The notes below the pieces were generated by a model. That model was given only the letters and a program-made list of their open reading frames with translations, ran no database searches and was not told the DNA's origin. A program made the translations under genes and the position numbers. A stretch of DNA of 64,000 nt from Oxalicibacterium flavum (GTDB taxonomy: Bacteria > Pseudomonadota > Gammaproteobacteria > Burkholderiales > Burkholderiaceae_D), in assembly GCF_014635065.1 (NCBI RefSeq), contig NZ_BMCG01000003.1, forward strand, positions 558,001 to 622,000, written 5' to 3'. Shown piece after piece: positions 1 to 10,549 of this stretch (position 1 is its first letter; the number at the start of each line of letters is the position of its first letter).

Positions 1-44
1 TCCTTCATGCGCGGGTCGAGAATCTTGACGTCGATTGTTTTCAT
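1..44 (-). CDS. dut: dUTP diphosphatase, N-terminal fragment (gene runs off the window)
   Basis: Only the first 14 or so codons are present. They read MKTIDVKILDPRMK on the minus strand, which closely resembles the conserved Dut N-terminus (MKKIDVKILDPR in E. coli). The enzyme hydrolyses dUTP to dUMP and PPi, keeping uracil out of DNA and feeding dTMP synthesis. The start lies 10 bp after the coaBC stop. coaBC-dut adjacency is common in proteobacteria and supports the call. The trimer motifs lie outside the window, so this rests on the N-terminus and context alone. Confidence 0.8.
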   Translation of the reverse strand, partial: MKTIDVKILDPRMK

Positions 45-54
45 GTTGCGGGGA

Positions 55-1260
55 TCAGGATTGGGAGGTGGTGAGGCGCGCGGCGATCTCGCCGATCAGC
101 TGGCGCGCGAGTGTCTGTTTGTCTGCATGCGGCAGCGGCGTGTGGCCATGGTCGTCGAACAGGACCAGTTCGTTGGTGTCCTGGCCGAAGGTCTGGTGGC
201 CGATGTTGCCGACCAGCAGCGGAATGTTCTTCTTGCGGCGCTTGGCCTCGCCGTGCGCGACCAGGTTTTCCGATTCGGCGGCAAAGCCGACGCAATACGG
301 CTTCTTGTCGAGCGCGGCGACTGCGGCCAGGATATCGACGTTCTCGTCGAATTCGAGCGCAGGCGTGCGGCTCTCGGCGGTCTTCTTGATTTTCTGCGCG
401 GCGACGTTGCGCACGCGCCAGTCGGCGACGGCGGCGACGGCGACGAATACATCCTGCGCTGCCGCGCGCGCCATGACGACGTCGTGCATCTGCTGCGCCG
501 TCTGCACATTGATGCGCTGCACGCCGAACGGCGTTTCCAGCGCGGTCGGGCCGGATACCAGCGTGACCTCGGCGCCGGCCTCGCGCGCCGCGCGCGCGAT
601 CGCATAGCCCATCTTGCCGGACGACAGGTTGGTGATGCCGCGCACCGGATCGATCGGTTCGAAGGTCGGGCCGGCCGTCACCAGTACCGATTTGCCGGCG
701 AGCGCCTTGGGCTGGAAGGCTGCGACGATTTCCTCGAGCAACTGTGCTGGTTCCAGCATGCGTCCCATGCCGGTTTCGCCGCAGGCCTGTGCGCCGGCGT
801 CGGGGCCGAGCAGGGCGATGCCGTCGGCGCGCAGCTGCGCCACGTTGCGCTGGGTGGCCGGGTTCTGCCACATCTCGACGTTCATGGCAGGCGCCACCAG
901 CAGCGGCAGATGGGCGGGACGTGCCACGCACAATGTGGACAACAGATCGTCGCAGGCACCGTGCGCGAGCTTGAAGATGAAATCGGCCGAGCAGGGCGCG
1001 ATGACGATGGCGTCGGCCTCGCGCGTGAGGTCGATGTGCGCCATGTTGTTGTCTATGCGCGCATCCCACTGATGCGTATAGACGGGATGCCCGGACAGCG
1101 CCTGCATGGTGACCGGCGTGATGAAATGGCTGGCCGCTTCGGTCATGACCACCTGCACGGAGGCGCCGGCCTTGACCAGCGCGCGCGTCAGTTCGGCGGC
1201 CTTGTAGCAGGCCACGCCGCCGGAGAGGCCCAGCACGATGTGTTTACCAGCGAGATCCAT
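55..1260 (-). CDS. coaBC: Bifunctional phosphopantothenoylcysteine decarboxylase / phosphopantothenate-cysteine ligase
   Basis: This cytosolic enzyme carries out two successive steps of coenzyme A synthesis, joining cysteine to 4'-phosphopantothenate and then decarboxylating it. The 401-residue protein starts MDLAGKHIVLG, after a good AGGAG site; in-frame sequence upstream of this ATG does not look like the family. The N-terminal flavoprotein CoaC half has the GLSGGVACYKAAEL start, the catalytic-His motif NMAHIDL and the substrate-recognition motif ACGETGMGRM. The C-terminal CoaB half has NLSSGKMGYAIA. Length is normal for the fused Dfp protein. It lies between lspA and dut, all on the minus strand, probably one transcription unit. 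Confidence 0.96.
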   Translation of the reverse strand: MDLAGKHIVLGLSGGVACYKAAELTRALVKAGASVQVVMTEAASHFITPVTMQALSGHPVYTHQWDARIDNNMAHIDLTREADAIVIAPCSADFIFKLAHGACDDLLSTLCVARPAHLPLLVAPAMNVEMWQNPATQRNVAQLRADGIALLGPDAGAQACGETGMGRMLEPAQLLEEIVAAFQPKALAGKSVLVTAGPTFEPIDPVRGITNLSSGKMGYAIARAAREAGAEVTLVSGPTALETPFGVQRINVQTAQQMHDVVMARAAAQDVFVAVAAVADWRVRNVAAQKIKKTAESRTPALEFDENVDILAAVAALDKKPYCVGFAAESENLVAHGEAKRRKKNIPLLVGNIGHQTFGQDTNELVLFDDHGHTPLPHADKQTLARQLIGEIAARLTTSQS

Positions 1261-1339
1261 ACCGTCTCCTGAAAGATTGCCGGCTAGTGTAGCAGTTCGT
1301 CCGTATCGTCTGTACTTGCCTGTATCCGCCTGCGATGCC

Positions 1340-1831
1340 CTACTTGCCGACGCGCCGCAGTTCATCGTAGATGAACAGCACGGCGCCGATGCAGATCGCG
1401 CTGTCGGCCACGTTGAAGGCCGGCCAGTGCCAGCCGCCGACGTGGAAGTCGAGGAAGTCGATCACGTGGCCGTACAGCAGGCGGTCGATCACGTTGCCGA
1501 GCGCACCGCCGAGGATCAGTGCCAGTGCCCAGCTGAACAGGCGCTGGCCGGCGTGCTTCTTCAGCAGATAGATGATGAAGACGGCGGCAGCGAGGCCGAG
1601 GATGGTGAAGAAATAGCGCTGCCAGCCGGTTTCGGATGCCAGGAAGCTGAACGCCGCGCCCTTGTTATAGACGTGGACGAAATTGAAGAAGGAGGTGATG
1701 GCCACCGATTCGCCATAGGCCAGCATGCGCACCGCCGCGATCTTGGTGATCTGGTCGAGCAGGATGATGATGGTGGCGATGCCGAGCCAGGGCAGCAGGC
1801 CGGCGGAGGAAAGGGAGCGTTTGTTTGCCAT
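1340..1831 (-). CDS. lspA: Lipoprotein signal peptidase (signal peptidase II)
   Basis: This inner-membrane aspartyl protease removes signal peptides from prolipoproteins after Cys lipidation. The 163-residue protein has four hydrophobic segments. The two catalytic-Asp motifs are visible as [10 protein letters not shown] and FNVADSAIC, along with the family DQITKI block. I chose the ATG reading MANKRSL. A GTG 57 bp further upstream (position 1888) is in frame and would add 19 residues; neither start has a clear ribosome-binding site. It sits directly downstream of ileS, the standard ileS-lspA pairing. Its likely clients here include the lipoproteins at 39388 and 45237. Confidence 0.95.
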   Translation of the reverse strand: MANKRSLSSAGLLPWLGIATIIILLDQITKIAAVRMLAYGESVAITSFFNFVHVYNKGAAFSFLASETGWQRYFFTILGLAAAVFIIYLLKKHAGQRLFSWALALILGGALGNVIDRLLYGHVIDFLDFHVGGWHWPAFNVADSAICIGAVLFIYDELRRVGK

Positions 1832-1897
1832 CGATGGTGTCGGTTGCGTGGATGAACGTCGTGCCGGCGCGCTGTACGCAACCGGCACGACCCTGGA

Positions 1898-4795
1898 TCA
1901 GGCGAAGCGCCGCGTCTCGCCCTGACCGAACAGGTTGGAAATGCAGCGGCTGCACAGGCCCGGATGCTCGGCATGAGACCCCACTTCGACGCGATAGTGC
2001 CAGCAGCGCTCGCATTTTTCGTGTGCCGAGGGCGTGACGGTGACGCTTTCCTCGTCGGCGCTCGCCGCCTGCGCCACGCGCGCGGCGGAGGTGATGAAGA
2101 CGAACTTGAGGTCGTCGTCCAGGCTCGCCAGCAGCGCGTACTTGTCGGCGGTGACCGCGAGATCGACTTCGGCCTGCAGCGAGGAACCGATGCCGCCGGC
2201 CACGCGGACTTCTTCCAGTTGCTTCATCACGCCGTCGCGAATCTCGCGCAGGGTCGCGTACTTGGCGAGCAGCGCGGCGCCGTCGGCCACTTCGGGCAGC
2301 GCGTAGTGCGTCTGCGTGAAGAGGGTGTCGCCGGCTTCCTCGCCGGCGAACACGGCCCACGCTTCCTCGGCCGTGAACGACAGGATGGGCGCCAGCAGGC
2401 GCAGCAGCGACTGCGTCATGTGCCAGATCGCGCTCTGTGCCGAGCGGCGTGCATGCGAGGCGACGCCGCTTGTGTAGAGACGGTCCTTCAGGATGTCGAG
2501 ATAGAAGCCGCCGAGGTCTTCCGAGCAGTAGCCCTGCAGCTTGGCGACCACCGGGTGGAATTCATAGACCGTGTAGTGCGCGCGGATCTCGTCCTGCATC
2601 GCCTGCATCTGCGCGATCGCGTAGCGGTCGATCTCGAGCATGTCGGCCACCGCCACCAGGTCCTTCTTCGGATCGAAGTCGGAGGTGTTGGAAAGCAGGA
2701 AACGCAGCGTGTTGCGGATGCGGCGGTAGGCTTCGGTCACGCGCTTCAGGATCTCGTCCGAGATCGACAGTTCGCCCGAATAGTCGGTGGAGGCGATCCA
2801 CAGGCGCAGGATGTCGGCGCCCAGCGTGTCGGAAATCTTCTGCGGCGCCAGCGTGTTGCCGAGCGACTTGGACATCTTGCGGCCTTCGCCGTCCACCGTG
2901 AAGCCGTGCGTCAGCAGCGCCTTGTAGGGCGCGCGGCCGTTGAGCATGGACGAGGTCAGCAGCGAGGAATGGAACCAGCCGCGATGCTGGTCCGAACCTT
3001 CGAGGTACAGATCGGCGGGGAAGGCCAGTTCTTTTCCGTGCGAACCCTGTCCTTTTGGTCCACCTAAGACGGTCTGGTGCGTGCAGCCCGAATCGAACCA
3101 GACGTCCAGCGTGTCGCGGTTCTTCACGTAGAGGTCCGCTTCGTCGCCCAACAGTTCCTTCGGATCGAGCTTGAGCCAGGCTTCGATGCCTTCCTGCTCG
3201 ACGCGCTGCGCGATCTGTTCCAGCAGTTCCGGCGTGCGCGGATGCAGGTCGCCGGTTTCCTTGTGGACGAAGAAGGCCATCGGCACACCCCACTGGCGCT
3301 GGCGCGACAGCGTCCAGTCCGGACGGTTGGCGATCATGCCGTGCAGGCGTGCCTTGCCCCAGCCCGGGAAGAACTGCGTTTCCTCGATCGCGGCCAGGGC
3401 CGTTTCGCGCAGCGTCGCGCCCTGGTTTTTCGGCATCACGTCCATGCCGGCGAACCATTGCGAGGTTGCGCGATAGACGATCGGCGTCTTGTGGCGCCAG
3501 CAGTGCATGTAGCTGTGGTCGAACATGACGAGCTTGAACAGCGAGCCGACTTCGTCGAGCTTGGCGCAGATCGGCTTGGAGGCTTCCCAGATCGTCATGC
3601 CGCCGAACAGCGGCAGCCACGACGCGTAGCGGCCGTCGCCCATCACCGGCGCGATGATCTCGTCGTCGCGCAGGCCGTGCTTCTTGCACGAGATGAAGTC
3701 ATCGACGCCGTAGGCCGGCGCCGAGTGCACGATGCCGGTGCCGCTGTCGGCCGCCACGTAGTCGGCCAGATAGACCGGCGAGGTGCGGTTGTAGGCGGGA
3801 TCGAGATCGGCGAACGGATGCTTGAAGCGTATGCCTTCGAGTGCTGCGCCGTCGCAGCTGGCGATGACCTTGCCTTCGAAGCCGTAGCGCTTGAGTACGT
3901 CCTCGACCAGGTCGGCGGCCAGGATCAGCAGCAGCGGCTCGCCGTTGCGCGCGGTTTCGACCAGCGCATAGCGCAGTTCCGGGTGCATGTTGAGCGCCTG
4001 GTTGGACGGGATGGTCCACGGCGTGGTGGTCCAGATGACGGCGTAGCCCTTGTCGATAGGCAGCCTGGCGAGACCGAAGGCCTTGGCGACCTTGTCCGGT
4101 TCCGCGAACGGGAAACCGACGTCGATCGCCGGATCGCGCTTGTCCTGGTATTCGACTTCCGCCTCGGCCAGCGCCGAGCCGCAGTCGAAGCACCAGTTGA
4201 CGGGCTTCAGGCCGCGATAGACGTAGCCTTTCTCCATCAGCGTGCCGAGCGCGCGGATTTCATCGGCCTCGTTGCCGAAGTTCATGGTCTTGTACGGGTT
4301 GTCCCATTCGCCGAGCACGCCGAGGCGGATGAAGTCCTTCTTCTGGCGCTCGACCTGTTCGTTGGCATAGGCGCGCGCCTTGGCCATGACTTCCTCGGTC
4401 GGCAGGTTCTTGCCGAACTGCTTTTCGATCTGGATCTCGATCGGCATGCCGTGGCAGTCCCAGCCCGGCACGTAAGGCGCGTCGAAGCCGTCGAACTGGC
4501 GTGTCTTGATGATCATGTCCTTCAGGATCTTGTTGACCGCGTGGCCGAGGTGGATGTCGCCGTTCGCATACGGTGGGCCGTCGTGCAGGATGAACTTGGG
4601 GCGGCCCTTGGAAGCGGCGCGGATCTTTTCATAGATCTTGCGTTCCTGCCATTGCCTGACCCATTGCGGCTCGCGCTTGGCGAGGTCGCCGCGCATCGGG
4701 AAGGCGGTATCGGTCATGTTGACCGGATACTTGCTGGCCGGCTTGCCGGATTTGTTTTCGGCTTTTTTCTCGGTTTTGTTCTGATTGTCGGACAT
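1898..4795 (-). CDS. ileS: Isoleucyl-tRNA synthetase
   Basis: This class I aminoacyl-tRNA synthetase charges tRNA-Ile and edits misactivated valine. The 965-residue protein has the HIGH signature as HLGH at residues 82-85 in [12 protein letters not shown]. The KMSKS loop appears as [12 protein letters not shown]-terminal zinc-binding module carries CERCWHY and CSRC. The start MSDNQNK follows an N-terminal Lys-rich stretch; further upstream in-frame codons are unlike the family. It lies between ribF and lspA with gaps of about 70 bp, the conserved betaproteobacterial order. A 771-codon open frame on the opposite strand is a shadow of this gene. Confidence 0.97.
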   Translation of the reverse strand: MSDNQNKTEKKAENKSGKPASKYPVNMTDTAFPMRGDLAKREPQWVRQWQERKIYEKIRAASKGRPKFILHDGPPYANGDIHLGHAVNKILKDMIIKTRQFDGFDAPYVPGWDCHGMPIEIQIEKQFGKNLPTEEVMAKARAYANEQVERQKKDFIRLGVLGEWDNPYKTMNFGNEADEIRALGTLMEKGYVYRGLKPVNWCFDCGSALAEAEVEYQDKRDPAIDVGFPFAEPDKVAKAFGLARLPIDKGYAVIWTTTPWTIPSNQALNMHPELRYALVETARNGEPLLLILAADLVEDVLKRYGFEGKVIASCDGAALEGIRFKHPFADLDPAYNRTSPVYLADYVAADSGTGIVHSAPAYGVDDFISCKKHGLRDDEIIAPVMGDGRYASWLPLFGGMTIWEASKPICAKLDEVGSLFKLVMFDHSYMHCWRHKTPIVYRATSQWFAGMDVMPKNQGATLRETALAAIEETQFFPGWGKARLHGMIANRPDWTLSRQRQWGVPMAFFVHKETGDLHPRTPELLEQIAQRVEQEGIEAWLKLDPKELLGDEADLYVKNRDTLDVWFDSGCTHQTVLGGPKGQGSHGKELAFPADLYLEGSDQHRGWFHSSLLTSSMLNGRAPYKALLTHGFTVDGEGRKMSKSLGNTLAPQKISDTLGADILRLWIASTDYSGELSISDEILKRVTEAYRRIRNTLRFLLSNTSDFDPKKDLVAVADMLEIDRYAIAQMQAMQDEIRAHYTVYEFHPVVAKLQGYCSEDLGGFYLDILKDRLYTSGVASHARRSAQSAIWHMTQSLLRLLAPILSFTAEEAWAVFAGEEAGDTLFTQTHYALPEVADGAALLAKYATLREIRDGVMKQLEEVRVAGGIGSSLQAEVDLAVTADKYALLASLDDDLKFVFITSAARVAQAASADEESVTVTPSAHEKCERCWHYRVEVGSHAEHPGLCSRCISNLFGQGETRRFA

Positions 4796-4867
4796 GGTCT
4801 GCTTTTCGAAAGATATCGGTGGATCGAACGGACGTGGCGCCGGCACTGCCGGCAGGACGTTCGATCG

Positions 4868-5857
4868 TCAAATTCGGTCGGTGGCCGAGGTCGCGCCGTC
4901 GCTGCGCTGCGTAGGCAGTTGCGCGAACCAGGCGCGCGCCTCGACCGCATCGCGCACGATGGCGGCGGTCAGCGTCGGCAGGTCGATGTATTTTTCCTCG
5001 TCGCGCAGCTTCTTCAGGAATTCCACGCGTACCAGCTTGCCGTAGCACGGCTGGTTGTAATCGAACACATGGGTTTCCAGCAGCACGCGGCCGCTGTCAT
5101 CGACCGTCGGCCGCACGCCGATGCTGGCCACGCCGGGCAGCGGCTGGTCCGCCAGGCCATGCACCTGCACCACGTAGATGCCGGAAACGGCAGGGCGGTT
5201 GTGGCTGACGCGCAGGTTCAGCGTCGGAAAGCCGATGGTGCGGCCGAGCTTCTTGCCGTGCACCACGTGACCGGAGATCGAATACGGATGACCGAGCAGG
5301 GTTTCTGCGGTGGCGAAATCGCCGTGCATCAGCGCCTCGCGCACCGCCGACGACGAGATACGCGTGCCGCTGCTGGTCACGGTCGGCTGTGACTCCACCG
5401 TGAAACCGTATTTTTCGCCGGCTTCCAGCAGGGTGGCGACGTTGCCGGCGCGGCGCGCGCCGTAGCAGAAGTCCTCGCCGACGATTAGCCACTTGACGTG
5501 CAGCCCGTGCACCAGGATGTTCTCGACGAATTCCTGCGGCGTCAGTGCGGCGAAATGTTCGTTGAAATGCTCGACGATCACGCGATCGACGCCGGCGCGC
5601 GACAGCGAGGCCAGCTTGTCGCGCAGGCTGGCGATGCGCTTGGGCGCACGCGACGGATCGCCGGCACGCGCCGCGAAGTATTCGCGCGGATGCGGCTCGA
5701 AGGTCATCACCGCCGACTCCAGCCCCATGGACGACGCGACTTCGCGCAGGCGCGCCAGCAGGGCCTGGTGGCCGCGATGCACGCCGTCGAAGTTGCCGAT
5801 CGCCAGCGCACACGGTGCGCGCGATGCCGCATTGGGAAGTCCGCGAAATACCTTCAT
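4868..5857 (-). CDS. ribF: Bifunctional riboflavin kinase / FAD synthetase
   Basis: This enzyme phosphorylates riboflavin to FMN and adenylylates FMN to FAD. The 329-residue protein starts MKVFRGLP. The N-terminal nucleotidyltransferase domain has IGNFDGVHRGHQALL and the SSAVREAL block. The C-terminal riboflavin kinase domain has the GKKLGRTIGFPTLNL signature. Length is normal for bacterial RibF. It begins the ribF-ileS-lspA-coaBC-dut string and is separated from rsmE upstream by about 115 bp. Confidence 0.96.
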   Translation of the reverse strand: MKVFRGLPNAASRAPCALAIGNFDGVHRGHQALLARLREVASSMGLESAVMTFEPHPREYFAARAGDPSRAPKRIASLRDKLASLSRAGVDRVIVEHFNEHFAALTPQEFVENILVHGLHVKWLIVGEDFCYGARRAGNVATLLEAGEKYGFTVESQPTVTSSGTRISSSAVREALMHGDFATAETLLGHPYSISGHVVHGKKLGRTIGFPTLNLRVSHNRPAVSGIYVVQVHGLADQPLPGVASIGVRPTVDDSGRVLLETHVFDYNQPCYGKLVRVEFLKKLRDEEKYIDLPTLTAAIVRDAVEARAWFAQLPTQRSDGATSATDRI

Positions 5858-5972
5858 CGAGTCAGGAAGAGCCGGGCGGCGGGGCCGCCGCAAAACCTTG
5901 CATTATAAATGCTTTCGCCGCGATTTCCCCGGCGCGCGACGCCGGAACGGGCGTTTCAGGCGCCGAGGCGCG

Positions 5973-6698
5973 CTACATCGCACCCCATACCGCGTTCAGC
6001 GCCGCCAGCGCCGCCAGCCCCGCGGTTTCGGTGCGCAGCACGCGCGGCCCCATCGACAGCGCCAGCACGCCGCGCGCGATGGCGTCGTCCTCCTCGCGCT
6101 CGGTGAAGCCGCCCTCGGGACCGATCAGCAGCGCCAGCGACTGTGGCGGCTGGTGGCGCGCCCAGTCGGACAGCGACTGCTCGGCGCGCGGACTCAGCAG
6201 CACGCGTCGGTGCAGGTCGTCCTGCGCGATCCATTGCGAGAAGGCGACCGGCTCGGCCAGCGTCGCCAGGCGATTGCGGCCGCTTTGTTCGCTGGCGGCG
6301 ACGATCACGCCCTGCCAGTGCTGCATCTTCTTTTCCGCGCGGTCCGACGACAGGCGCACCACGCAGCGCTGCGCGGCCAGCGGCTGGATCGCGTGCACGC
6401 CGAGCTCGACCGCCTTTTCGATGATCCAGTCCATCTTGGATGCCTCGGGCAGCGCCTGCGCCAGCGTCACGGCGTAGGGCAGTTCGGTTTCCACCGGCTC
6501 GAACAGCTTGATGTCGGCGCTGGCGCGTTTCTTCTCGATGGTCGCCAGCGTCGCCGTATATTGGCCGCCGTCGCCGTTGAACAGGGTGATGCGGTCGCCG
6601 ACGGCCAGGCGCAGCACCTGGACGTGGTGCGCAACGTGGTCGGGGAGGGAAACGGTCTGGCCGATGGCGAGTGGTTGCGGGCAGAAAAAGCGGGGCAT
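5973..6698 (-). CDS. rsmE: 16S rRNA m3U1498 methyltransferase
   Basis: This SPOUT-fold enzyme methylates N3 of U1498 in 16S rRNA. The 241-residue protein starts MPRFFCPQPL, the usual RsmE N-terminus. The C-terminal SAM-binding knot is recognisable as LLIGPEGGFTEREEDDA followed by LGPRVLR-like sequence (LSMGPRVLRTETAGLAAL). A longer in-frame extension upstream is not family-like and was discarded. It is minus strand, divergent from tkt across about 195 bp. Confidence 0.95.
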   Translation of the reverse strand: MPRFFCPQPLAIGQTVSLPDHVAHHVQVLRLAVGDRITLFNGDGGQYTATLATIEKKRASADIKLFEPVETELPYAVTLAQALPEASKMDWIIEKAVELGVHAIQPLAAQRCVVRLSSDRAEKKMQHWQGVIVAASEQSGRNRLATLAEPVAFSQWIAQDDLHRRVLLSPRAEQSLSDWARHQPPQSLALLIGPEGGFTEREEDDAIARGVLALSMGPRVLRTETAGLAALAALNAVWGAM

Positions 6699-6894
6699 GC
6701 GGACTTTCCGGTTGGGTGCGCGGCAAAGGTTGCCGAAAACGCATGGATGCAAAGTTTTCACCAGCAGCGATTTTAGTCCGGGGAGGCGCTCTCTGGTAAA
6801 ATATGCGCCTTCGCAACACCCTCGCCGCAAGGCGTGGCGGACCGCCTGCGGTCTGCCTTGATTCCACTCCATCGACCGCCCTTCTTATTCAAAC
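6699..6894. promoter_or_regulatory. Divergent intergenic region between rsmE and tkt
   Basis: This 196-bp gap must hold the tkt promoter. A TAAAAT hexamer lies near 6796-6801 on the plus strand and could be a -10 element, but I see no convincing -35 at the right spacing. No hairpin or riboswitch-like structure was recognised. Confidence 0.35.
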
Positions 6895-8889
6895 ATGACT
6901 TCCTCGCTGACGACCACCAAGATGGCCAACGCAATCCGCGCGCTGGCAATGGATGCTGTGCAAAAAGCCAATTCCGGCCACCCAGGCATGCCGATGGGCA
7001 TGGCCGAGATCGCGGTGGCGCTGTGGTCGCGGCACTATTCGCACAACCCGGCCGATCCGAAGTGGGTCAACCGCGACCGTTTCGTCATCTCCAACGGCCA
7101 CGGCTCGATGCTGCATTACGCGCTGCTGCACCTGACCGGCTACGACCTGTCGATGGACGAGATCCGCAATTTCCGCCAGCTGCATTCCAAGACGCCGGGC
7201 CACCCGGAAGTCGATATCACACCCGGCGTGGAAACCACCACGGGCCCGCTCGGCCAGGGCATCACGAACGCGGTCGGCATGGCGCTGGCCGAAAAGCTGC
7301 TGGCCGCCGAATTCAATCGTCCAAACCTGGACGTCATCGACCACTACACCTATGTCTTCCTCGGCGACGGTTGCCTGATGGAAGGCATCTCGCACGAAGC
7401 CTGTTCGCTGGCCGGCACGCTGGGCCTGAACAAGCTGATCGCGCTGTATGACGACAACGGCATTTCGATCGACGGCCACGTCGAGGGCTGGTTCACCGAC
7501 GACACGTCGAAGCGCTTCGAAGCCTACGGCTGGAACGTGATCCGCGCGGTTGACGGGCACGACGTCGATGCGGTTGACGCGGCCATCACCGCCGCCAAGC
7601 AGTCGGACAAGCCGACCCTGATCTGCTGCAAGACCATCATCGGCAAGGGTTCGCCGAACCTGGCCGGTACCCACGGCGTGCACGGCGCCGCGCTCGGCGA
7701 CATCGAGATCGCCGCCACGCGCGAAGCCATCCTCTGGCAGCATGTGCCGTTCGAGCTGCCGGACGACGTCTATGCCGCATGGGACGCGAAAGCAAAGGGC
7801 ACGCAGGCGCAGCACGACTGGAACGCCAGGCTCGAAACCTATGCCAAGCAATTCCCGAAGGAAGCCGCCGAACTCGCGCGCCGCGTGGCGGGCGAACTGC
7901 CGGCCGATTTCGACAAGACGGTTGACGCCTATATCGCCGCCTGCGTCGACAAGGCCGAAACCATCGCCACCCGCAAGGCCAGCCAGAACGCGATCCAGGC
8001 GCTGGCGCCGGTACTGCCAGAATTCCTCGGCGGCTCGGCCGACCTGACCGGCTCCAACCTGACCAACTGGAAGGAATCGGTCGCGGTGCGCGCCGGCCAG
8101 CCAGGCAACCACATCAACTACGGCGTGCGCGAGTTCGGCATGAGCGCCATCATGAACGGCATCGCCCTGCATGGCGGCTACATCCCGTTCGGCGCGACCT
8201 TCCTGACCTTCTCCGACTACAGCCGCAACGCGCTGCGCATGGCGGCGCTGATGAAGATCCGCTCGCTGTTCGTCTTCACCCACGATTCGATCGGCCTTGG
8301 CGAAGACGGTCCGACGCACCAGTCGATCGAGCATGTCTCCAGCCTGCGCCTGATCCCCAACCTCGACAACTGGCGTCCGTGCGACACGGTCGAATCGGCC
8401 ATCGCATGGGAGCAGGCCGTCAAGCGCCGCAACGGCCCGAGCACGCTGATCTTCTCGCGCCAGAATCTGCCGTTCCAGCAGCGCACGCCCGAGCAGATCG
8501 CCAACATCCGCCGCGGCGGCTACGTGCTGCGCGACGCCAAGGATGCCAAGGTGATCCTGATCGCCACCGGTTCCGAGATCGAACTGGCGACCAAGGCCGC
8601 CGACGAGCTTGCCAAGCACGGCGTCGGCGCGCGCGTGGTCTCGATGCCGTCAACCGACGTGTTCGACCGCCAGGAAGCCGCCTACAAGGCCAGCGTGCTC
8701 ACGCGCGGCGTGCCGCGCGTGGCGATCGAAGCCGGCGTGACCGACTTCTGGTACAAGTACGTCGGCCTCGAAGGCGGCGTGGTCGGCATCGACACCTTCG
8801 GCGAATCGGCGCCGGCCGGCGTGCTGTTCAAGCACTTCGGCTTCACGGTCGAAAACGTCGTCGCCACCGTCAAAAAAGTGCTGGCGTGA
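6895..8889 (+). CDS. tkt: Transketolase
   Basis: This thiamine-diphosphate enzyme transfers two-carbon units in the non-oxidative pentose phosphate pathway, linking it to glycolysis. The 664-residue protein has the N-terminal [12 protein letters not shown] block and the ThDP/Mg motif [13 protein letters not shown]. The pyrimidine-domain segment [11 protein letters not shown] and a C-terminal transketolase domain follow. Length matches the bacterial family (about 660). It is followed by an overlapping acetyltransferase gene and then gapA, so sugar-phosphate enzymes are grouped. Confidence 0.97.
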   Translation: MTSSLTTTKMANAIRALAMDAVQKANSGHPGMPMGMAEIAVALWSRHYSHNPADPKWVNRDRFVISNGHGSMLHYALLHLTGYDLSMDEIRNFRQLHSKTPGHPEVDITPGVETTTGPLGQGITNAVGMALAEKLLAAEFNRPNLDVIDHYTYVFLGDGCLMEGISHEACSLAGTLGLNKLIALYDDNGISIDGHVEGWFTDDTSKRFEAYGWNVIRAVDGHDVDAVDAAITAAKQSDKPTLICCKTIIGKGSPNLAGTHGVHGAALGDIEIAATREAILWQHVPFELPDDVYAAWDAKAKGTQAQHDWNARLETYAKQFPKEAAELARRVAGELPADFDKTVDAYIAACVDKAETIATRKASQNAIQALAPVLPEFLGGSADLTGSNLTNWKESVAVRAGQPGNHINYGVREFGMSAIMNGIALHGGYIPFGATFLTFSDYSRNALRMAALMKIRSLFVFTHDSIGLGEDGPTHQSIEHVSSLRLIPNLDNWRPCDTVESAIAWEQAVKRRNGPSTLIFSRQNLPFQQRTPEQIANIRRGGYVLRDAKDAKVILIATGSEIELATKAADELAKHGVGARVVSMPSTDVFDRQEAAYKASVLTRGVPRVAIEAGVTDFWYKYVGLEGGVVGIDTFGESAPAGVLFKHFGFTVENVVATVKKVLA

Positions 8890-9446
8890 CCGAGATCAGC
8901 TTCCGCCGCGCCACGCCCGACGATGCCGCCGCGATCGCGGCGCTGCGCGTCGATAGCTGGCGCACCACCTATCGTGGCGTGATGCCCGATGCCTACCTCG
9001 ACGGCATGAAGACCGAGGACAGCATCGCGATGTGGTCGCAGGTGCTGCTGGCCGACGTGCCGGCGGTCGCCGTGTTCGTGGCGCTGGCCGGCGACGAGAT
9101 CGTCGGCTTCGCCTCGGGCATGCTGCTGGCGCCGGAAAAGCTCGGCTTCGACGCCGAACTGACCGCCATCTATCTGAAGCCGATCGCGCAGCGCGGCGGC
9201 GTCGGTCGTCGCCTGCTGGCGCTGGTGGCCGAGGCGATGCAGCAGAAGGGTGCGGAAGGCTTGCTGGTGTGGGTGATTTCCGAGAACAAGGCGGCGCGCG
9301 GCTTTTATGAAGAACTCGGCGCCGAGTTGCTAGTCGAACAACCGTTTACCTGGGACGAGCTCGATCTGATGGAAGCCGGCTACGGCTGGCGCGATCTGCC
9401 CGCATTGCTGGAAGCCTGCGCGAGCAAGCAGCCGTCCGTGCAGTGA
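8886..9446 (+). CDS. GNAT-family N-acetyltransferase
   Basis: The 186-residue protein starts at a GTG that overlaps the tkt stop codon (GTGA), giving translational coupling. The sequence [21 protein letters not shown]-like N-terminus, the acetyl-CoA loop [13 protein letters not shown] and the C-terminal [14 protein letters not shown] block are typical of GNAT acetyltransferases. The substrate cannot be told from sequence. The in-frame open reading frame extends far back into tkt in another frame, but only the part after the GTG is protein-like. Confidence 0.87.
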   Translation: MTEISFRRATPDDAAAIAALRVDSWRTTYRGVMPDAYLDGMKTEDSIAMWSQVLLADVPAVAVFVALAGDEIVGFASGMLLAPEKLGFDAELTAIYLKPIAQRGGVGRRLLALVAEAMQQKGAEGLLVWVISENKAARGFYEELGAELLVEQPFTWDELDLMEAGYGWRDLPALLEACASKQPSVQ

Positions 9447-9485
9447 AGTTTCTTTCGTTGATGTTGAATTTTCTGGAGAACAAGA

Positions 9486-10496
9486 ATGACCATCCGCGTT
9501 GCAATTAACGGCTATGGCCGTATCGGCCGCAATGTCCTGCGTGCCCACTACGAAAGCGGCAAGAAAAACGATATTCAGATCGTCGCGATCAACGATCTCG
9601 GCAAGCCGGAATCCAACGCCCACCTGACCCGCTACGACACCGCGCACGGCCGCTTCCCCGGCACGGTCGAGGTGGACGGCGACTACATGGTCGTCAACGG
9701 CGACCGCATCAAGGTGTTTGCCGAACGCGATCCGGCCAAGCTGCCGTGGGGCGAGCTGAACGTCGATGTCGTGCTCGAATGCACGGGCTTCTTCACCACC
9801 AAGGAAAAGGCCTCGGCGCACCTGAAGGGTGGCGCCAAGAAAGTCATCATCTCCGCGCCCGGCGGCAAGGACGTCGATGCGACCGTGGTGTTCGGCGTCA
9901 ACAACAATGTGCTGAAAGCCAGCGACACTGTCATCTCCAACGCCTCGTGCACCACCAACTGCCTGGCGCCGCTGGTCAAGCCACTCAACGACAAGATCGG
10001 CCTCGTCAACGGCCTGATGACAACCGTGCACGCCTTCACCAACGACCAGGTGCTGACCGACGTCATGCATGAAGACCTGCGCCGTGCACGTTCTGCCACG
10101 CAGTCGATGATCCCGACCAAGACCGGCGCCGCCGCCGCCGTCGGCCTCGTGTTGCCTGAACTCAACGGCAAGCTCGACGGCTTCGCGATCCGTGTGCCAA
10201 CCATCAACGTCTCCATCGTCGATCTGTCCTTCATCGCGGCGCGCGACACCACCGTCGATGAAATCAACGCGATCATGAAGGAAGCCTCGGAAGGCGCGCT
10301 GAAAGGCATCCTGACCTACAACACCGAGCCGTTCGTGTCGGTTGACTTCAACCACAACCCGGCTTCGAGCAACTTCGACGCGACGCTGACCAAGGTCTCG
10401 GGCCGCCTGGTCAAGGTCTCGTCGTGGTACGACAACGAGTGGGGTTTCTCGAACCGCATGCTGGATACCACGGTCGCATTGATGTCGGCCAAGTAA
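9486..10496 (+). CDS. gapA: Type I glyceraldehyde-3-phosphate dehydrogenase
   Basis: This enzyme oxidises glyceraldehyde 3-phosphate with NAD and phosphate in central glycolysis. The 336-residue protein starts [16 protein letters not shown] (Rossmann nucleotide-binding motif). The catalytic cysteine lies in [12 protein letters not shown], and the C-terminal [12 protein letters not shown] signature is intact. A GGAG site lies 8 nt before the ATG. A strong terminator follows within 20 bp. Confidence 0.97.
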   Translation: MTIRVAINGYGRIGRNVLRAHYESGKKNDIQIVAINDLGKPESNAHLTRYDTAHGRFPGTVEVDGDYMVVNGDRIKVFAERDPAKLPWGELNVDVVLECTGFFTTKEKASAHLKGGAKKVIISAPGGKDVDATVVFGVNNNVLKASDTVISNASCTTNCLAPLVKPLNDKIGLVNGLMTTVHAFTNDQVLTDVMHEDLRRARSATQSMIPTKTGAAAAVGLVLPELNGKLDGFAIRVPTINVSIVDLSFIAARDTTVDEINAIMKEASEGALKGILTYNTEPFVSVDFNHNPASSNFDATLTKVSGRLVKVSSWYDNEWGFSNRMLDTTVALMSAK

Positions 10497-10510
10497 GCGT
10501 ATCGTGCTTG

Positions 10511-10541
10511 AAAAAATGCCCCGCACGAGCGGGGCATTTTT
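10511..10541 (+). terminator. Rho-independent terminator after gapA (works towards glnE too)
   Basis: A 9-bp GC-rich stem, ATGCCCCGC (10516-10524) with GCGGGGCAT (10529-10537) and loop ACGA, is flanked by A and T runs that extend it. The symmetry suits the convergent genes gapA (plus) and glnE (minus). Confidence 0.9.
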
Positions 10542-10549
10542 ATTTGCGT

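Noticed and set aside
3077-5392. A 771-codon open frame on the plus strand opposite ileS and ribF
   Set aside because: It lies antisense to two clear genes, has a repetitive Arg/Gly/Val-rich composition and shows no domain. High G+C DNA makes such antisense frames common.
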